Origin: Hemileia vastatrix
Taxonomy: Eukaryota; Basidiomycota; Pucciniomycetes; Pucciniales; Zaghouaniaceae
Length of the DNA stretch: 64,000 nucleotides
Reading direction: 5' to 3'
Assembly: GCA_030280995.1 (NCBI GenBank)
Contig: JASXTE010000015.1
Span: 23,433,501 to 23,497,500 of the forward strand
Shown here: one piece after another, positions 21,697-33,267 of the stretch
How positions within the stretch are numbered: the stretch's first letter is position 1
Layout of the letters: every line of letters begins with the position of its first letter
The notes under the pieces: generated by a model
The model's input: only the letters and a program-made list of their open reading frames with translations
What the model was told of the DNA's origin: nothing
Database searches by the model: none
Made by a program: the position numbers and the translations under genes

Positions 21697-21811
21697 TTTA
21701 TTTAATATGATATTTAATTTGTATATATAAGTAAAATATATTTTGTCAATTATTTATGTTCAAGTAATTTAACATAATATTTACTGGACTCTTAGAATAG
21801 CCTGGATGACA
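21697..21811 (-). mobile_element. LTR fragment, right piece (LTR 5' end), minus orientation
   Basis: Continues 10986-11133. It ends ACTCTTAGAATAGCCTGGATGACA, which matches the end of the solo LTR at 60603 (AATAGCCTGGCTGACA). Read on the minus strand it is the LTR start TGTCATCCAGGCT. Confidence 0.72.
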
Positions 21812-22880
21812 GTTTATATTAATTCCATGGATTCAAGATATAGGAGAATTGATTGATCATTTGACAAGTGATTTTGAGAAAGGATGTATAAGTCAACCTA
21901 AAATAATGTCTCATTTATATTTTTCAAGTGGTAAGAAAATAATCTAAACCTGATTGAAGAAATAGTTTCATGACGATTATAAATGTAGAGTTTTGTTGAG
22001 ATATTTTATAACCCCCCCACCCCACCCCCCTTCCCCTTCCCGAGCCCCCATATCAGTCCTAAAAAAACTTATGAAGAGTAGGATTTTTGGAGGTGTACCT
22101 TATTCTATCTAAAATCTACCCAACCCTTAAGAGAGTAGATTTCCAAAAAAAAAAAAAAAAAATTTAAAAAAAAAAAATAATAATAATTAATTAATTAATT
22201 AAAAAATAAAAATAAAATAAAAAAAATAAAAATCTGACATGAGATTGTTGCAAAAAAATGAAATAAAATAAATAAATAAATAAAATAAAATAAATAAATA
22301 AAAATAAAAATCCTATAACTAAAAACAAAAAAAACAAACAAACAAAGAAACAAACAAACAAAAAAACAAACAAACAAACAAACAAACAAAAAAACAAAAA
22401 AACAAACAAACAAACAAACAAACAAACAAACAAAAAAAAAGCAGAAAAACCTATAACTTGAAGACTCCAAACAATGTATGTACAAAAACACAAACCTCCT
22501 CTGCCTTCCAAAAGAAGAAACTTTACTTCAACACTACCAGCCAAAAATTCTTCTGAAAGTTTCATCTCTCACAAAATTTCATCCAGAAGTAAATATTCAG
22601 CTTCATGGCCATTCTCACTTTCACCTGCTTTTTTCTTATCATAGCCCTAGTACTCCACCATCTGTGAATCCTATTCCTGAACCATCAACTGCACCTGTTA
22701 CTAAAACTTGACTAGCTGCTTGTAAAGACCTAAGAATTTAAACTACTACTAGTGCTAACACTAGCCTAATACAGGACTGACTATGCTGATACAGCAGTGA
22801 GACTAACTAGACTGACTATGCTGGGGTTTCCAACAGTGATACTTGCAATTATGGGAAAGTAAGAATTAAATTGATTACTA
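21812..22880. other. low-complexity stretch without genes
   Basis: Contains a C-rich run at 22011-22050, A-rich and AAAT-rich DNA at 22145-22320, and an (AAAC)n array at 22327-22431. The reverse-strand Phe/Cys/Leu/Val frames over this array are repeat artefacts. The rest up to 22880 has no recognisable gene; part may be the 3' flank of the chromodomain element to its right. Confidence 0.6.
22327..22431. repeat. (AAAC)n microsatellite
   Basis: About 100 bp of AAAC/ACAA tetranucleotides with interruptions. Confidence 0.9.
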
Positions 22881-23029
22881 GATAAGTTGTCCAATGAGGT
22901 ACACCCCACAGTGCTTGCCCCGTAAAACCCTCTTATGCGATTTCCCTCTCTCTTACCTATTACAATGCATAGCACCCATATCACTTCTCCTCTTTGCTTT
23001 TTCAAATCAAATCCTAACATTACCCCATT

Positions 23030-24010
23030 TTTACACTTCCTGCCCCCTGTTCTCCTTCTCAAAATACTTCAACTTTCCCTTAGTGTTATCTAAGTTCTCT
23101 ACTGGTTCCCAAGACCTATATCCTACATCATAATCTTTCCAGTGCACCAAATACTGGACCTCCCCCCTTTAAACCTGCTTAGAAATAATATGTCCTACTT
23201 CAAACTAGTCTTCATTTCCTACATAAACTGGAGCCAGTGATTCTTCTGCATGCCCTGGTATTGTATCTTCTTGGTGCTTTGTGAGTAATGAACTGTTGAA
23301 TACTGGGTGCACTTGTTTCATTGAAGTTGGAAGCTCCAATTTGTATACTGATTCAGATACCTTGCACTTGATCTTAAATGGGCCTACCTTCTTGTAATCT
23401 AACTTGGAACTTGGGCATAGTGTGGAAAGTAATTGTGAGATTAACCAAAACTCATCACCTACCTGTAGCACCTGATGTTGAGTTTTCCCTTGATCATGGT
23501 GGTGCTTCATTGACTGTTGAGATAATTTGAGAGCTTCTTCTAACTCTTGACTTATTTTAAGTATTTTCTGAATCCATTCTTCAGCTTCTGGAACTTGAAA
23601 CCTTGATGGGGTCCCAATTGAGAATGTTGTGCAGTATCTATAGTTGGCATAGAAAGATAACATTCCAGTTGCAGTATGTGTCTAGTTATTGTATGACAGT
23701 TCATCCAGTGGTAGCAGCTGCACCAAATCATCTTGATGGTAGTTAATGAAGTGGCTCAAGTATTTCTCAATTGCCTTAATAATTATATCATTATTCCCAT
23801 CAGTTTTCAGATTCCATGCCTCATACTTTGCCTTTAGAAACTTAGACTTAAAATTAATTCTCCTATCTGATACTATAATTTCAGGAAGTCAATGTAACTT
23901 CCAGACGTGTACCACCATTAAGTCTGCAAAACCTCTGATGTAGCTTTGGTAGTGGTGGGGACAAAGTGTGCCATCTTGGTGCAGCGGTCAACTACTTTGA
24001 GTGTCAGTGT
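23030..24010 (-). pseudogene. chromodomain Ty3/Gypsy (chromovirus) integrase C-terminal fragment
   Basis: Minus-strand remnant of pol. Near 24000 lies integrase core sequence KVVDRCTKMAHFVPTTTKAT, followed by a broken core. The open part 23663-23205 gives the integrase tail: LQVGDEFWLIS, YKKVGPFKIKCKVSESVYKL (GPY/F-like) and VHPVFNSSLL. After a stop it continues into a chromodomain: FEVGHIISKQV, QYLVHWKDYDVGYRSWEPV, ENLDNT. The chromodomain directs integration to modified histones in this group. It belongs to a different lineage from the Ty3/Gypsy copies A-D. Reverse transcriptase and LTRs are not found, so this is a truncated relic. Confidence 0.85.
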
Positions 24011-25050
24011 ATGCTAGTATATAGGTATGATTAAATCGTAAATATTAATGTCCAGACTACTTAAATAGATATGATTTAGGGATTAGACATCAGGGAAAGA
24101 CTTATTAAACTGTTTTACTCAATAATTAGCTCAAAATATTTAGATTGGTGCATGCTGTTGGTAGAAAAGTAGACTAATGAGATATAATTTAGCTAGTATA
24201 AAGATAAAATCAGATTGTAAGGGATTTAAAATACATTTTAATATAATAAAAATTGTCTGTAATTGTTTTTTTAATGTGTATTAATTGAATGATGTCCAAT
24301 AACCATCTAAATCCCCCTTTACTTATACCAAAATCCACTGGAGTGCACAGACCTTCCTTCCAGATGATTCCACCACTCTCCCTGGAAATTAAAGTACTTT
24401 AAGGACTCATCACATCTCCATGGCTTCCACTTCAAGCATTTTAATCAACCAGAACTCCAGATTGGACCCTCCATCACAATTAATGATATCATACTAATAT
24501 ACCATAAACAGATGAAACAGAGAAAAGTGTGAACCATGAAGGAAACCATTAAAATGGCTCATTCAAAGAGAATAATATAAAACCAAAAAGATATAAAGGG
24601 AAAAAAAATAAGTTTGGAAGCTCTGAGTGAAATTTCCAAGCCTCCATATTGACCCAGTCATCTTGTACAAACCCAGAAATCTGTGATAAATTATTGAAGG
24701 AAGCATATTGAGTTGTCCAAACTGAATATATGTGCATGTAAAAGGAATGTATGCATGTGTAGGCTTGGTGAATACATTGAATACTTGCATATGAGCTAAA
24801 ATAAGTTTGAAAGTAATGTATTTAGGCTATTTAGAAGGGTAAACCTGAATATAGTCCAATATATGTGTAGTATAACTGCATATTTCAATGAATATGGAGG
24901 TTATACATGCATATGAGCTTATGTATGTGTCTAATTACTTAATATCACTTAAGTTAAGAGTATTATGAAAACACTAGCACCTTAATAAGAATGATGGGGC
25001 TAAATATAAGCTACTCAAACTCATATAAGTCTATATATCAGTATAATAGA
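24011..25050. other. no recognisable gene
   Basis: AT-rich DNA with no coding, RNA or repeat structure that I can support. Confidence 0.5.
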
Positions 25051-25262
25051 CATATATATAAGTATAAAATCATATATATAAGTAAAAAATCATATATATA
25101 AGTATAAAATCATATATATAAATAAAATATACATATATATAAGTATAAAATCATATATATAAGTAAAAAATCATATATATAAGTATAAAATCATATATAT
25201 AAGTATAAAATCATATATATAAGTATAAAATCATATATATAAGTATAAAATCCATATATATA
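25051..25262. repeat. 20-bp AT-rich tandem repeat, about 11 copies
   Basis: Unit CATATATATAAGTATAAAAT, with minor variants such as AAGTAAAAAAT. Copies are highly uniform and in register, which suggests recent expansion. Confidence 0.93.
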
Positions 25263-25469
25263 TCTTATAAGCTTAATTAAATTAGGATTATCTTAGTTTA
25301 AAAAAATAATTACTCAGTCCTGGGGATACCTAGGCTGATATTCCCTCACTGCAAAAAAAAAATTTTTTTTTGAAGACATCTTTATTTATTCTTATTTTTT
25401 TAAGGAAGAGGTGGATAGAAAAAAAAGATATAAATTTCTATATCACACATACTGTTTTATCAACAGTAT

Positions 25470-27000
25470 TATTTGGGTTTAACTTTTTTCAAGAGGTTTT
25501 TAAGATTAGATATCTCATTTTCAGGAATCCACTGGTCAAACTCACTTGATTTATTTTTAAACCTTAGTAGATGCTCAACTCCCTTTTCTTTAGTAATGTG
25601 TCTCTTTTTAAGCATCTTATCAACTTCTTCTTTTTCAACTATTTCTTCATGTTGTTGTTTATGCCTTCATGATATTCTTGAAAATAGAGCAGTATAATAA
25701 GAATGGTATTACTTTATAAGAGAAATAGGGAATACTGGATTTTTTCTATCATATGGTGCATATAATATAACTTCAACAGTATTGTTGCCAACCATCTTTT
25801 TTAGTAAAAATGGTCAAATGAATGGATCCTTCAATTTGAAATTATCATCCAAATTGAAATGTAGTGATGAAGTTAAGGACCTCTTCACCCTCCTTGGACA
25901 CTTGTTCTTTATGGGATTTATCCCACCTTTTCTCCTTGTACTCCAATTCCTTATTATTACATTCTTGAGCATGATTTCTGAAAAATTGTTACATTTGAAG
26001 AAAAGATTTTTTTACCAGGATGGATATCCAATCTGGGAAATTTATTAGGAGTTTTAGAAGGGGTATTAGGTACATATCCCATCCATAACTCAAATTACTT
26101 TTTGAAAGTGACAGAATGCACTTTACTAGTGTATGCAAATTCTTGACCTGGGATAAGAGTCACCCAATCATGTATAAATTTTTCATTGTCTTCCAAGTCA
26201 AGACCAAAAGTGCAATATTTTATTATAATATCTTATAGAGTTTGTATCATTCTTTCTGACAACCCATCATTTTGTGGATGGTTTGCTGTAGAAAGTTTTA
26301 ATTGACACCCTGACACATCCATAAGTGATGTACAGAACTCAGAAATAAATTTTGGATTTCTTTCAGAAACTATTACTTTAAGAAAACCAGCTATATTTAA
26401 TAGTTTTTTACACCATAATAAAACTAAGTCCTTAGCAGAGACCTCTTTGTGGGTAGGAATAAATTTACACATTTTTGTTAACCTATCCACAATTACCCAG
26501 CAGGAGTTATAACTCTTATTTCCTGCTATTTTAAATACAGTAACAAAGTCCATGTTAAATATTTCCCTTGGAGCCTTTGGTTTCTCAATTTATTGTAATA
26601 AACCAGTTCTTTTCTCTTTCAATTGTTTAGATTTTTTACAAGAATCACATGTTTCAACATATTTCTGAACATTATTAGACATGTTAATCCCCCAAGCTGT
26701 GTTTTTTACTCTGGTTAATGTTTTATGGAAGTCAAAATGACCTGCCAATATATCATCATGACATATAATTAACATTAAATCCTTCATTGAAAGGGGATTA
26801 CAATTACATTACTTAATTTTTTTCTGTAATATATAAAACCATACTCATTGAAAAATTTTCTCTTTTACAATGCTTCCCTGTATTCTTGTGGCAATGTTTT
26901 TATCAATGCACTAATTGAAGCATTAGATGGATCATTTAATAAGACTTGATTCCAATTGAAAATCTCTTTTTTATTATTAAGACTTCAATTTACAACAATT
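25470..27000 (-). pseudogene. Ty3/Gypsy integrase fragment (relative of copies C and D)
   Basis: Minus-strand remnant matching the 3' half of the element at 53563. 26590-26787 is the zinc-binding region (ICHDDILAGHFDF, CDSCKKSK). 26233-26553 is the core with MDFVTVFKIAG and DGLSERMIQTL. The second catalytic Asp is changed (VSERNPKF, where copy C has SDRDPKF). At 25470-25800 the tail has a chromodomain-like end: HITKEKGVEHLLRFKNK, FDQWIPENEISN. Stops and frameshifts are frequent. No LTR is attached on either side. Confidence 0.85.
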
Positions 27001-28116
27001 AGAAGCCAAATTCAATATCAGAAACAACCAAAACTATCTAGCTAGTTTGGGAGAAAAATTCTTTCAAAATTCTCATATCATCAATGCCATCCAGGATTGA
27101 TGCTTTCATAGAAAGTTAAGGGGGGCCCACCTTCTGGTAAGAGGGGCATAATTTTTTTTCTAGATTTTTTAAATTTGATATATGAGAACAATAATAATTT
27201 CTTCTCTATTCTCAGTGATACTACCTATGACCTTGATTGTTTTCTGTTATCATGGTGTCAAAAAAAAATCTTGAAAAATAAAATTTAAATTATTTCATTT
27301 CAGTTTTTTAGTTTTTATTTATAACACACATAGTTTACAGAAGCTTTTGAGTTAGAAAATATATTATTTAAGTTAAAAATTTTTTTTTTGTGGTTTTCAT
27401 ATAAAAAATTGAGTTTTAAGGATATAATTACAGGGAAGTTACATTCCCTTCTTTATCAGTTTTGAAAATCCCTGTAGTCCATTTTGTGGCATTTTTTGGT
27501 GATTTTGACTTATTTTTCTGTTGTTTAGAAGAATTTTTGGTGTATTTTGGAAATATTTTTTTATGTTTTTGAAAGGCATATTAAGCAGTGACTTTGGAAA
27601 TCAAGACCCCCTACTAAGATAAAATTCAGGAGGAGGTATCACAATTTTTTTCAACTTGGGAATTCAATAAAAAAATTTAGAATAAAGGCAATTTATGATA
27701 TATTAGACTTATAAAATTGAAAGTAATGTAGATTTTACATTAAACATATAGATATGTATGCACTTACATGGATAAATTTTAGCTTATAAGCATGAATTTA
27801 ACAATTTACCAGATTTTTATGGTACTTAATCACATTTTTTAACAAAAAAAATGGCCAAGTAATTAAATTTTCTTGTGCATAGAACTTATATTTTGAGAAA
27901 AATAATAGGTACTCTTTCAACCAGAAACCAAATCTTCACTTATTTTGATAAATGTTATAAGAAGATATCTCAATTAAAGAGCCTTATGAGTTTAGAGTGT
28001 TCTGATAGAATATAAAATTCAAACTAATAATTTTTTGATGTTACATATATGCTGAAAATAACTTGACTATCTTTTGAGAAGATATTTTAGAACATATATA
28101 TCACCATAAAAAAATG
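27001..28116. other. no recognisable gene
   Basis: AT-rich DNA, with no frame or repeat that can be supported. Confidence 0.45.
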
Positions 28117-28298
28117 TGGGCACCTGTGATAGCAGGTGCCAATCCATATATTTGATTTAACTTAGTCTTATATCAGCAGAAACTCTACTGAGAATACTCT
28201 GCACTGAACAATGAGAATTACAGCTTGTGTGGCATCAAAACAGAGTTATTCTTGAATCACAAAAGGATTGAGGGATTGGCACCTGCTAGCAGGTTCCA
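28117..28298. mobile_element. small MITE-like inverted-repeat element, about 180 bp
   Basis: The left end TGGGCACCTG...AGCAGGTGCCAATCC (28117-28145) is mirrored at the right end by GGATTGGCACCTGCTAGCAGGTTCCA (28273-28298). Each end is itself a stem (GGCACCTG with CAGGTGCC). There is no clear target duplication. It directly abuts the 5' LTR of copy A. Confidence 0.6.
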
Positions 28299-28299
28299 G

Positions 28300-29385
28300 T
28301 GTGGCAGTCTAAAGTTTAGTACAGAGTTTCAAGTTCTTTAATTTAATTTTGGATGATTAATTTGGAGATTATAAAGGCCAATCTAATTTTATATATTTTT
28401 ATTATAAAATGGATGGATGTTTTATTGCAAAAAATGGCTCAAATAATTGAGTCAAGATGAATAATTTATTTAACAGTCAAGAATTGTTATTATAGGTTAA
28501 AAAATGTATTGAAATGAAATTAAGGGGTCTCAAGAGCCTTTAGAATTTTATGGGGAATTTTCACAATTTTACTTATATTTTTATTAATTTTATAAAGTAT
28601 TTTTGATTCTTTTTAATTTTAGATATTTACTTAACTTTAATCATTTTTAACTCAGTGAGTAGTGTTTAACTGGCTACCAAAATCATATGGAATGTTCTCC
28701 AGATTTAAATTTATTATATTTAATTTTTGTAGATTTTTATTAAGGTTTTAAGGTTCTGGTTGATTCCAGAAGTCCATATGAGCTCCATACAAACTCCAGG
28801 ATACTCCAGATGTACTCCTGAGAAAAAAATGGGGCACATGATTTGACTATGCATATAAAGGCTTTAGACTAAAAATTAGTAGACATCTAACATATAATTA
28901 AAATTAAAAACTAAAAACAACAACACATAATAACAAACTACCATCATCATTTTTACATAAAATTTCATTAATTATAATACCCTAATATAATAACATTTTT
29001 TATTAAACTCATCATAAAGATTACACAGCAACTCATTAACATATACTTATAGGGTATCATTGGAAAGTTATGAAATTCAGTGATTAAATTTTAACATCTG
29101 TTTATTAAAATAAAACCTTCATAAAAACATATAAGTCTACCATTTTGATAAATTTTCTTAGTGCAGATTTACTGTTGTATTTCTTTCTCCTTTCATAAAG
29201 AACACCAATTAAGCATCTCTAAGTTTCTAATATCAATTGGTAAACTGGTCATTTTATATCAAGTAGATCCTTAAGATGATTTAATTTTGAACTCTTATTT
29301 AGCTTAAAGGGACAGGGTTTTCTTCTGTTTATCCAACTCCCTTGGTTTCTGCTTACAGCAAGGCAACTGTTAGAGTCTTTCTACA
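28300..29385 (+). repeat. 5' LTR of copy A (1086 bp)
   Basis: Same length as, and colinear with, the LTR at 48177-49262. It begins TGTGGCAGTCTAAAG and ends TTTCTACA. Confidence 0.85.
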
Positions 29386-29517
29386 TTGGTGGCACCCATA
29401 ATGGGGTTTGAATTCTCTATCTTATAAGTGAACTTACTTGATATCTGGACCCACTTGGCCTGCAAGATGCTTACTTATACAAACACTTTTTCAATGGTTT
29501 AATCTTTTACTTTTGGG

Positions 29518-31693
29518 ATGTCTTCTACTTCTGGATCTAGTGTTGCTGCTGCTAGTGTTCCTGGTATGGAATCTGTTTGTATTTAAACTTGGAATGGGCT
29601 TTAATTTAGTGGGGAGGAAGTTAAATGGTTTCTCAGAAGTTATGAATCTGCTTCTGCTGTTGATGGGTCTTCTAATGTGGACATGGTGAAGCAAATCTGG
29701 TTCTCTATTGTGGAAAGAGAGGTGGAAAAAGAGTTCATTGCTATGGATGGATATAAAAAGTGGGATCGGATTATGTTGTCAAAAGAGATGGTGGACAGAT
29801 GGGGTGTTAGGTATTCTATGGTGGACCTGAAAAAGACTGTTAGTGTCTGTCAGGTAAAAGGTGGTGTTGTTTTTTTAGTGGATTAAAAGAAACTCCTTGA
29901 GAAGTTCAATGAAGCGGTGGAATATTGGTTCTGCTGGATAAAATTACTAATGAAAATCAGGCTATGGATATCTTTTGGTCTGAATTTAGTAGGGGTATTA
30001 GGATGTATGTGTTGAAGGAGTTATCTTAGCAAATTTTGATGAAGACTTCTGCTAATGGAGAGCAGAAACTACCTGAACTGGAAATTATCAAGGAGAATGT
30101 GCAGTCTTAAATCAAACTTATGGAACTGGAAAACTATCAAGAATCTTTTACTCAATATGTCAGAAAGATTAGTGAAGTATTGGCCAAAAATAATTACATT
30201 ATGGTGAAAGCTCAAGAGGCCAAGGAGGCTCAGATGGGACAGCTTGTTGCTAAAGTTGAGGAAAAGGTGGATAATCAGATGGTGGATTAGATAGCTGACT
30301 CAACAAAGAAGCTTAAAATCTTTATTCAGGAGACCCAGAAGTTCAAAAAGACCCTTTTTACATCCTTTTTCACTTCTTCTTATCTGTCTAGGGGTTATGG
30401 GAGGAGGAATTATGGTTTTAATGGAAACAGAAATCAATTCTCTGGTAATGGAAATGGTAATGGTAATTGTGGGAATGGTTTTAGAGGTGGTTATGGCAAA
30501 CCCAGGGTGTACTCTTATTGTAATAGGAGGAGGCATAAAGCTGGTGATTACTTTTATTTGGATAGGGACTTGCATTCTGGTAGAGTCAAATTTTATGGAA
30601 AGGTCTATAAATTTCTTGATGGATCTTTTATCAAACCCAGTAAAGGGAAGGCTCCCTCAGATTTGGATAGGAGGAATATGATGGATGAAAAGAAGGCCAG
30701 GTTGGAAGAGTTACCTGGTGATAATGATGATGATAATGGTAAAGGTGGGAAAAATAATGGTGGTAATGAAGGTGGAAAAAGTGATAAGGGAAAAGAGGAG
30801 GTCAGTAAGGCCAAATTTACTCTTCTTTTGGTGAATTGGAGTTTTTTTTGGTTTCTAGAGTGGATTGTAACTTTATGGAAGGGGAATATGATGTGAATCA
30901 CCACACAATATGGGGGGCGGACTTACTAACGAGTCCTCAACCTTGGACCCAAACTCACCATAGATTTAACACACATTAAGCTATTGATAAAGGAACCATA
31001 CAATCAGGTATGAACACCACTCAGCAGAAATGTTTTAGGCGGGTGTTCAAGTAGAGTTCAGTATGAGTTCAGGTTGAGGACTTGCTAGAAAGTCCACCCC
31101 CTATATTGCGTAGTGAATGCTGCTACTAAAGCAAAGAGTTGGATTCAGAGCCAGCTTAGGGCTAAACCCATAAAGGCGGAACCAAAAAGTTGGATAAGAA
31201 AAGTTTTTCTAAAGATGAAATTTATAGGATGCAGAAGGGGATGGCTAATATGGGGCCTCCAAGTTTAGGTACATTGGATCTTAATAGTGAACCTATGCCT
31301 GTGGATGAAGATTTGGATTCTGAGGAGGATGTACCTTTGGCATCTCTCCCCAGACCAAGTTTTAGTAGTCCCACTCCAATTGAGGAAGTGAGGAGGAACA
31401 GTGATGGATCTGGACTAGTGTAGGTAGTAGATGATGGAGCTAGTTTTATTGATTCTGAGGATGATGAAATGGCTTGTGAAGATGGGAATGTGGGTCCCCA
31501 CGAGGTTCCCAGGGCCAAGGTTGTTAAAGCTAAAGTTCAGTATGAAAGGCCAGTAGTGGCTGGTCAAGAAAATGCAATGGATATTGTTTTGGGTATAGTG
31601 AATCAACTTCAGATTTCTTTATCTTTAGGCAAAGTTTTTATGATTAGTCCTTCTCTTTCAGAGAAGCAAAAGAAGCATCTGAAAAAGAGATAG
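29518..31693 (+). pseudogene. gag of copy A, split by a MITE
   Basis: Capsid and nucleocapsid polyprotein. From ATG 29518 it reads MSSTSGSSVAAASVPG, then FSGEEVKWFLRSYESASA, FIAMDGYKKWDRIM and MVDRWGVRYSM, the capsid-type module. Next come a Gly/Asn-rich stretch at 30400-30500 and a knuckle remnant YSYCNRRRHKAGDYFYL, whose first and last cysteines are replaced. The motif GRVKFYGKVYKFLDGSFI follows. A MITE at 30899-31115 splits the frame at EGEYDVN; the sequence resumes AATKAKSWIQSQL in the same frame. Several point stops, for example at codon 22, add to the damage. 31190-31693 is an acidic linker toward the protease. Confidence 0.75.
30899..31115. mobile_element. CACTA-type MITE, copy 1
   Basis: 217 bp with ends CACCACACAATATGGGGG and CTATATTGCGTAGTG, flanked by the 3-bp duplication AAT (30896-30898 and 31116-31118). 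Ends beginning CACTA/CACCA with a 3-bp duplication fit the CACTA (CMC) superfamily. It has no coding capacity. Related copies lie at 41081 and 51200. Confidence 0.85.
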
Positions 31694-31708
31694 GTAGCAG
31701 CTGGAGAG

Positions 31709-32257
31709 GTGGAGTATATTTGTGAAAATGCAAATAATTTTGGAGAGGAGGTGGAAACTCACTTTTCTGCTCCTTTATGGTATTTAATGGTTATGTTGAA
31801 TTTAAAAGAGGTAAAGGCCCTGTTGGATTCTGAATTTCAAATTGATTTAATTTATTTAGAGCAAGCAACTATCATAGGCTTAACAATTAAATCTGGTACT
31901 GGTAAGAACCTAAGAGGTATAGGTGGGCATGCAACCAAGCTTATGGGGATGGCTGAACATGTCAAGTTAAGTGTAGGTGAATCTGTTGGTAGGGTGAATT
32001 TTTATGTGGCTGGAAAAGCTGTGAAAAGGGTTCTTGGTGGGCCATTTTTGATGGATTTTGAAGCCAGAATAGGCTATCAGAGTGGATTGGGGATTAGTTT
32101 AGAGATTACAGGAGATGATATGAGGCCGCTTCATATGCAGTTGGAACCTCCAGGAGATGATGGTTGGGTGACAAGGCCTGGATTAACTACTATGTGCAAG
32201 TGCTTTATGTGCACCAAGAAGAGGAAAAACAAATGGCCATCTTCTGGTGAGTTTTAA
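31709..32257 (+). pseudogene. aspartic protease region of copy A
   Basis: Open for 182 codons. It contains LKEVKALLDSEFQIDLI, in which the catalytic triad reads D-S-E (31826-31834) where copy B keeps D-S-G, so the protease is predicted inactive. IGGHATKLMGMAEHVKLSVG and VLGGPFLMDFEARIGYQ form the rest of the retropepsin fold. The tail carries CKCFMCTKKRKNK, a basic Cys motif conserved in copy B. Frame pieces continue to about 33262 as a linker before RT (for example 32506-32697). Confidence 0.8.
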
Positions 32258-33000
32258 AAAAAAAGAAAATTATGGAGACCCCCATTTTTTGGGGTAGTAA
32301 AGGCTGATTTCTCTAATGTTGAAATCTCTCCCCAAGAGGAGATCCCAGATTGAAATAGTTCAACTCACTTGGAGATAATTCAAGTGGATTCTCAATTATT
32401 TTCTGTTGATATATCTTTGAAATGTCATTATGTGTTGGAATTCCTATATGGGTATTATAATTATCAAATTATTCAATAAAATTCATAAATGTTTTAAAAG
32501 CAAAGATGGGATGTATTATGTTGGATAAAAGATGGAAAGGGAATTTGGATAATAGCGGTGATATATGTGGTGGATTATTTTATGGCCTCCAGAAAGAAGA
32601 TATACTGCAATTATCTCATCAAAATCAAAAAAATCTTAGTATAATTAATTTACAAAAAAATAATATTTGTACTGATTCTATTCCTGTCCTCCAGTAAGAG
32701 GTTAAACTCTCTACTTTATTTAATGGGGAATTTATGGTAGAAAATGGTGGTAAAAATGGTGTTGGAAAATTTAATGAAAAATCATACAAAGGAAAAGGGG
32801 ATGGTTATGAAAATATTAAAAATATAAATTATATTACAACTTATTTTGTCTCTGATTCTGATTCTTAAGATGAAGAAAATTCTGATAATGAATTATATAG
32901 CCATGAATCTATGATGGATCAAGTATCTCAACTCAAAAAAGATGCTGATGTGGCAAAATATAAAAAGGTAGCTAATAAAATTAGACCAATCAATTAACTT

Positions 33001-33060
33001 CTGCAGGCCAAATTAAAATTGCCTTTGAGAAGACCAAAGCAGTTTTAATTTGGCCCGCAG
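33001..33060. repeat. hairpin with 22-bp arms in the copy A linker
   Basis: Arms 33001-33022 and 33039-33060 pair with two mismatches (core GGCCAAATTAAAA) around a 16-base loop. Copy B, at about 41785-41815, lacks the second arm. Confidence 0.75.
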
Positions 33061-33267
33061 AGGTTCATAGCCCTATTAAGAGATTCATATGACAGTCCTT
33101 TAGTCAAGAACCTGCTGGAATTTTCTGACACTTCAAGGACCACTTTTAAGAGATTGGAGGTTTTTAATTTTAGACCTGAATATTGGCTGTCAGGTGAAGA
33201 AAAGAGATTGTTGTTGGATGTGATGTTTAAGAGGGAGAAGGCCATTGCATTTGTAGAAGAGGAGAGA

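Noticed and set aside
22191..22565. Phe/Cys/Leu/Val-rich membrane-like frames on the minus strand
   Set aside because: Artefacts of the (AAAC)n and AAAT-rich low-complexity DNA.
25051..25262. CRISPR-like array
   Set aside because: Units are contiguous 20-bp AT repeats without unique spacers, in a eukaryotic transposon region.
29438..29689. Leu-rich 83-codon plus-strand frame as a membrane protein
   Set aside because: It is an alternative frame of the copy A gag start, whose true frame shows conserved capsid motifs.
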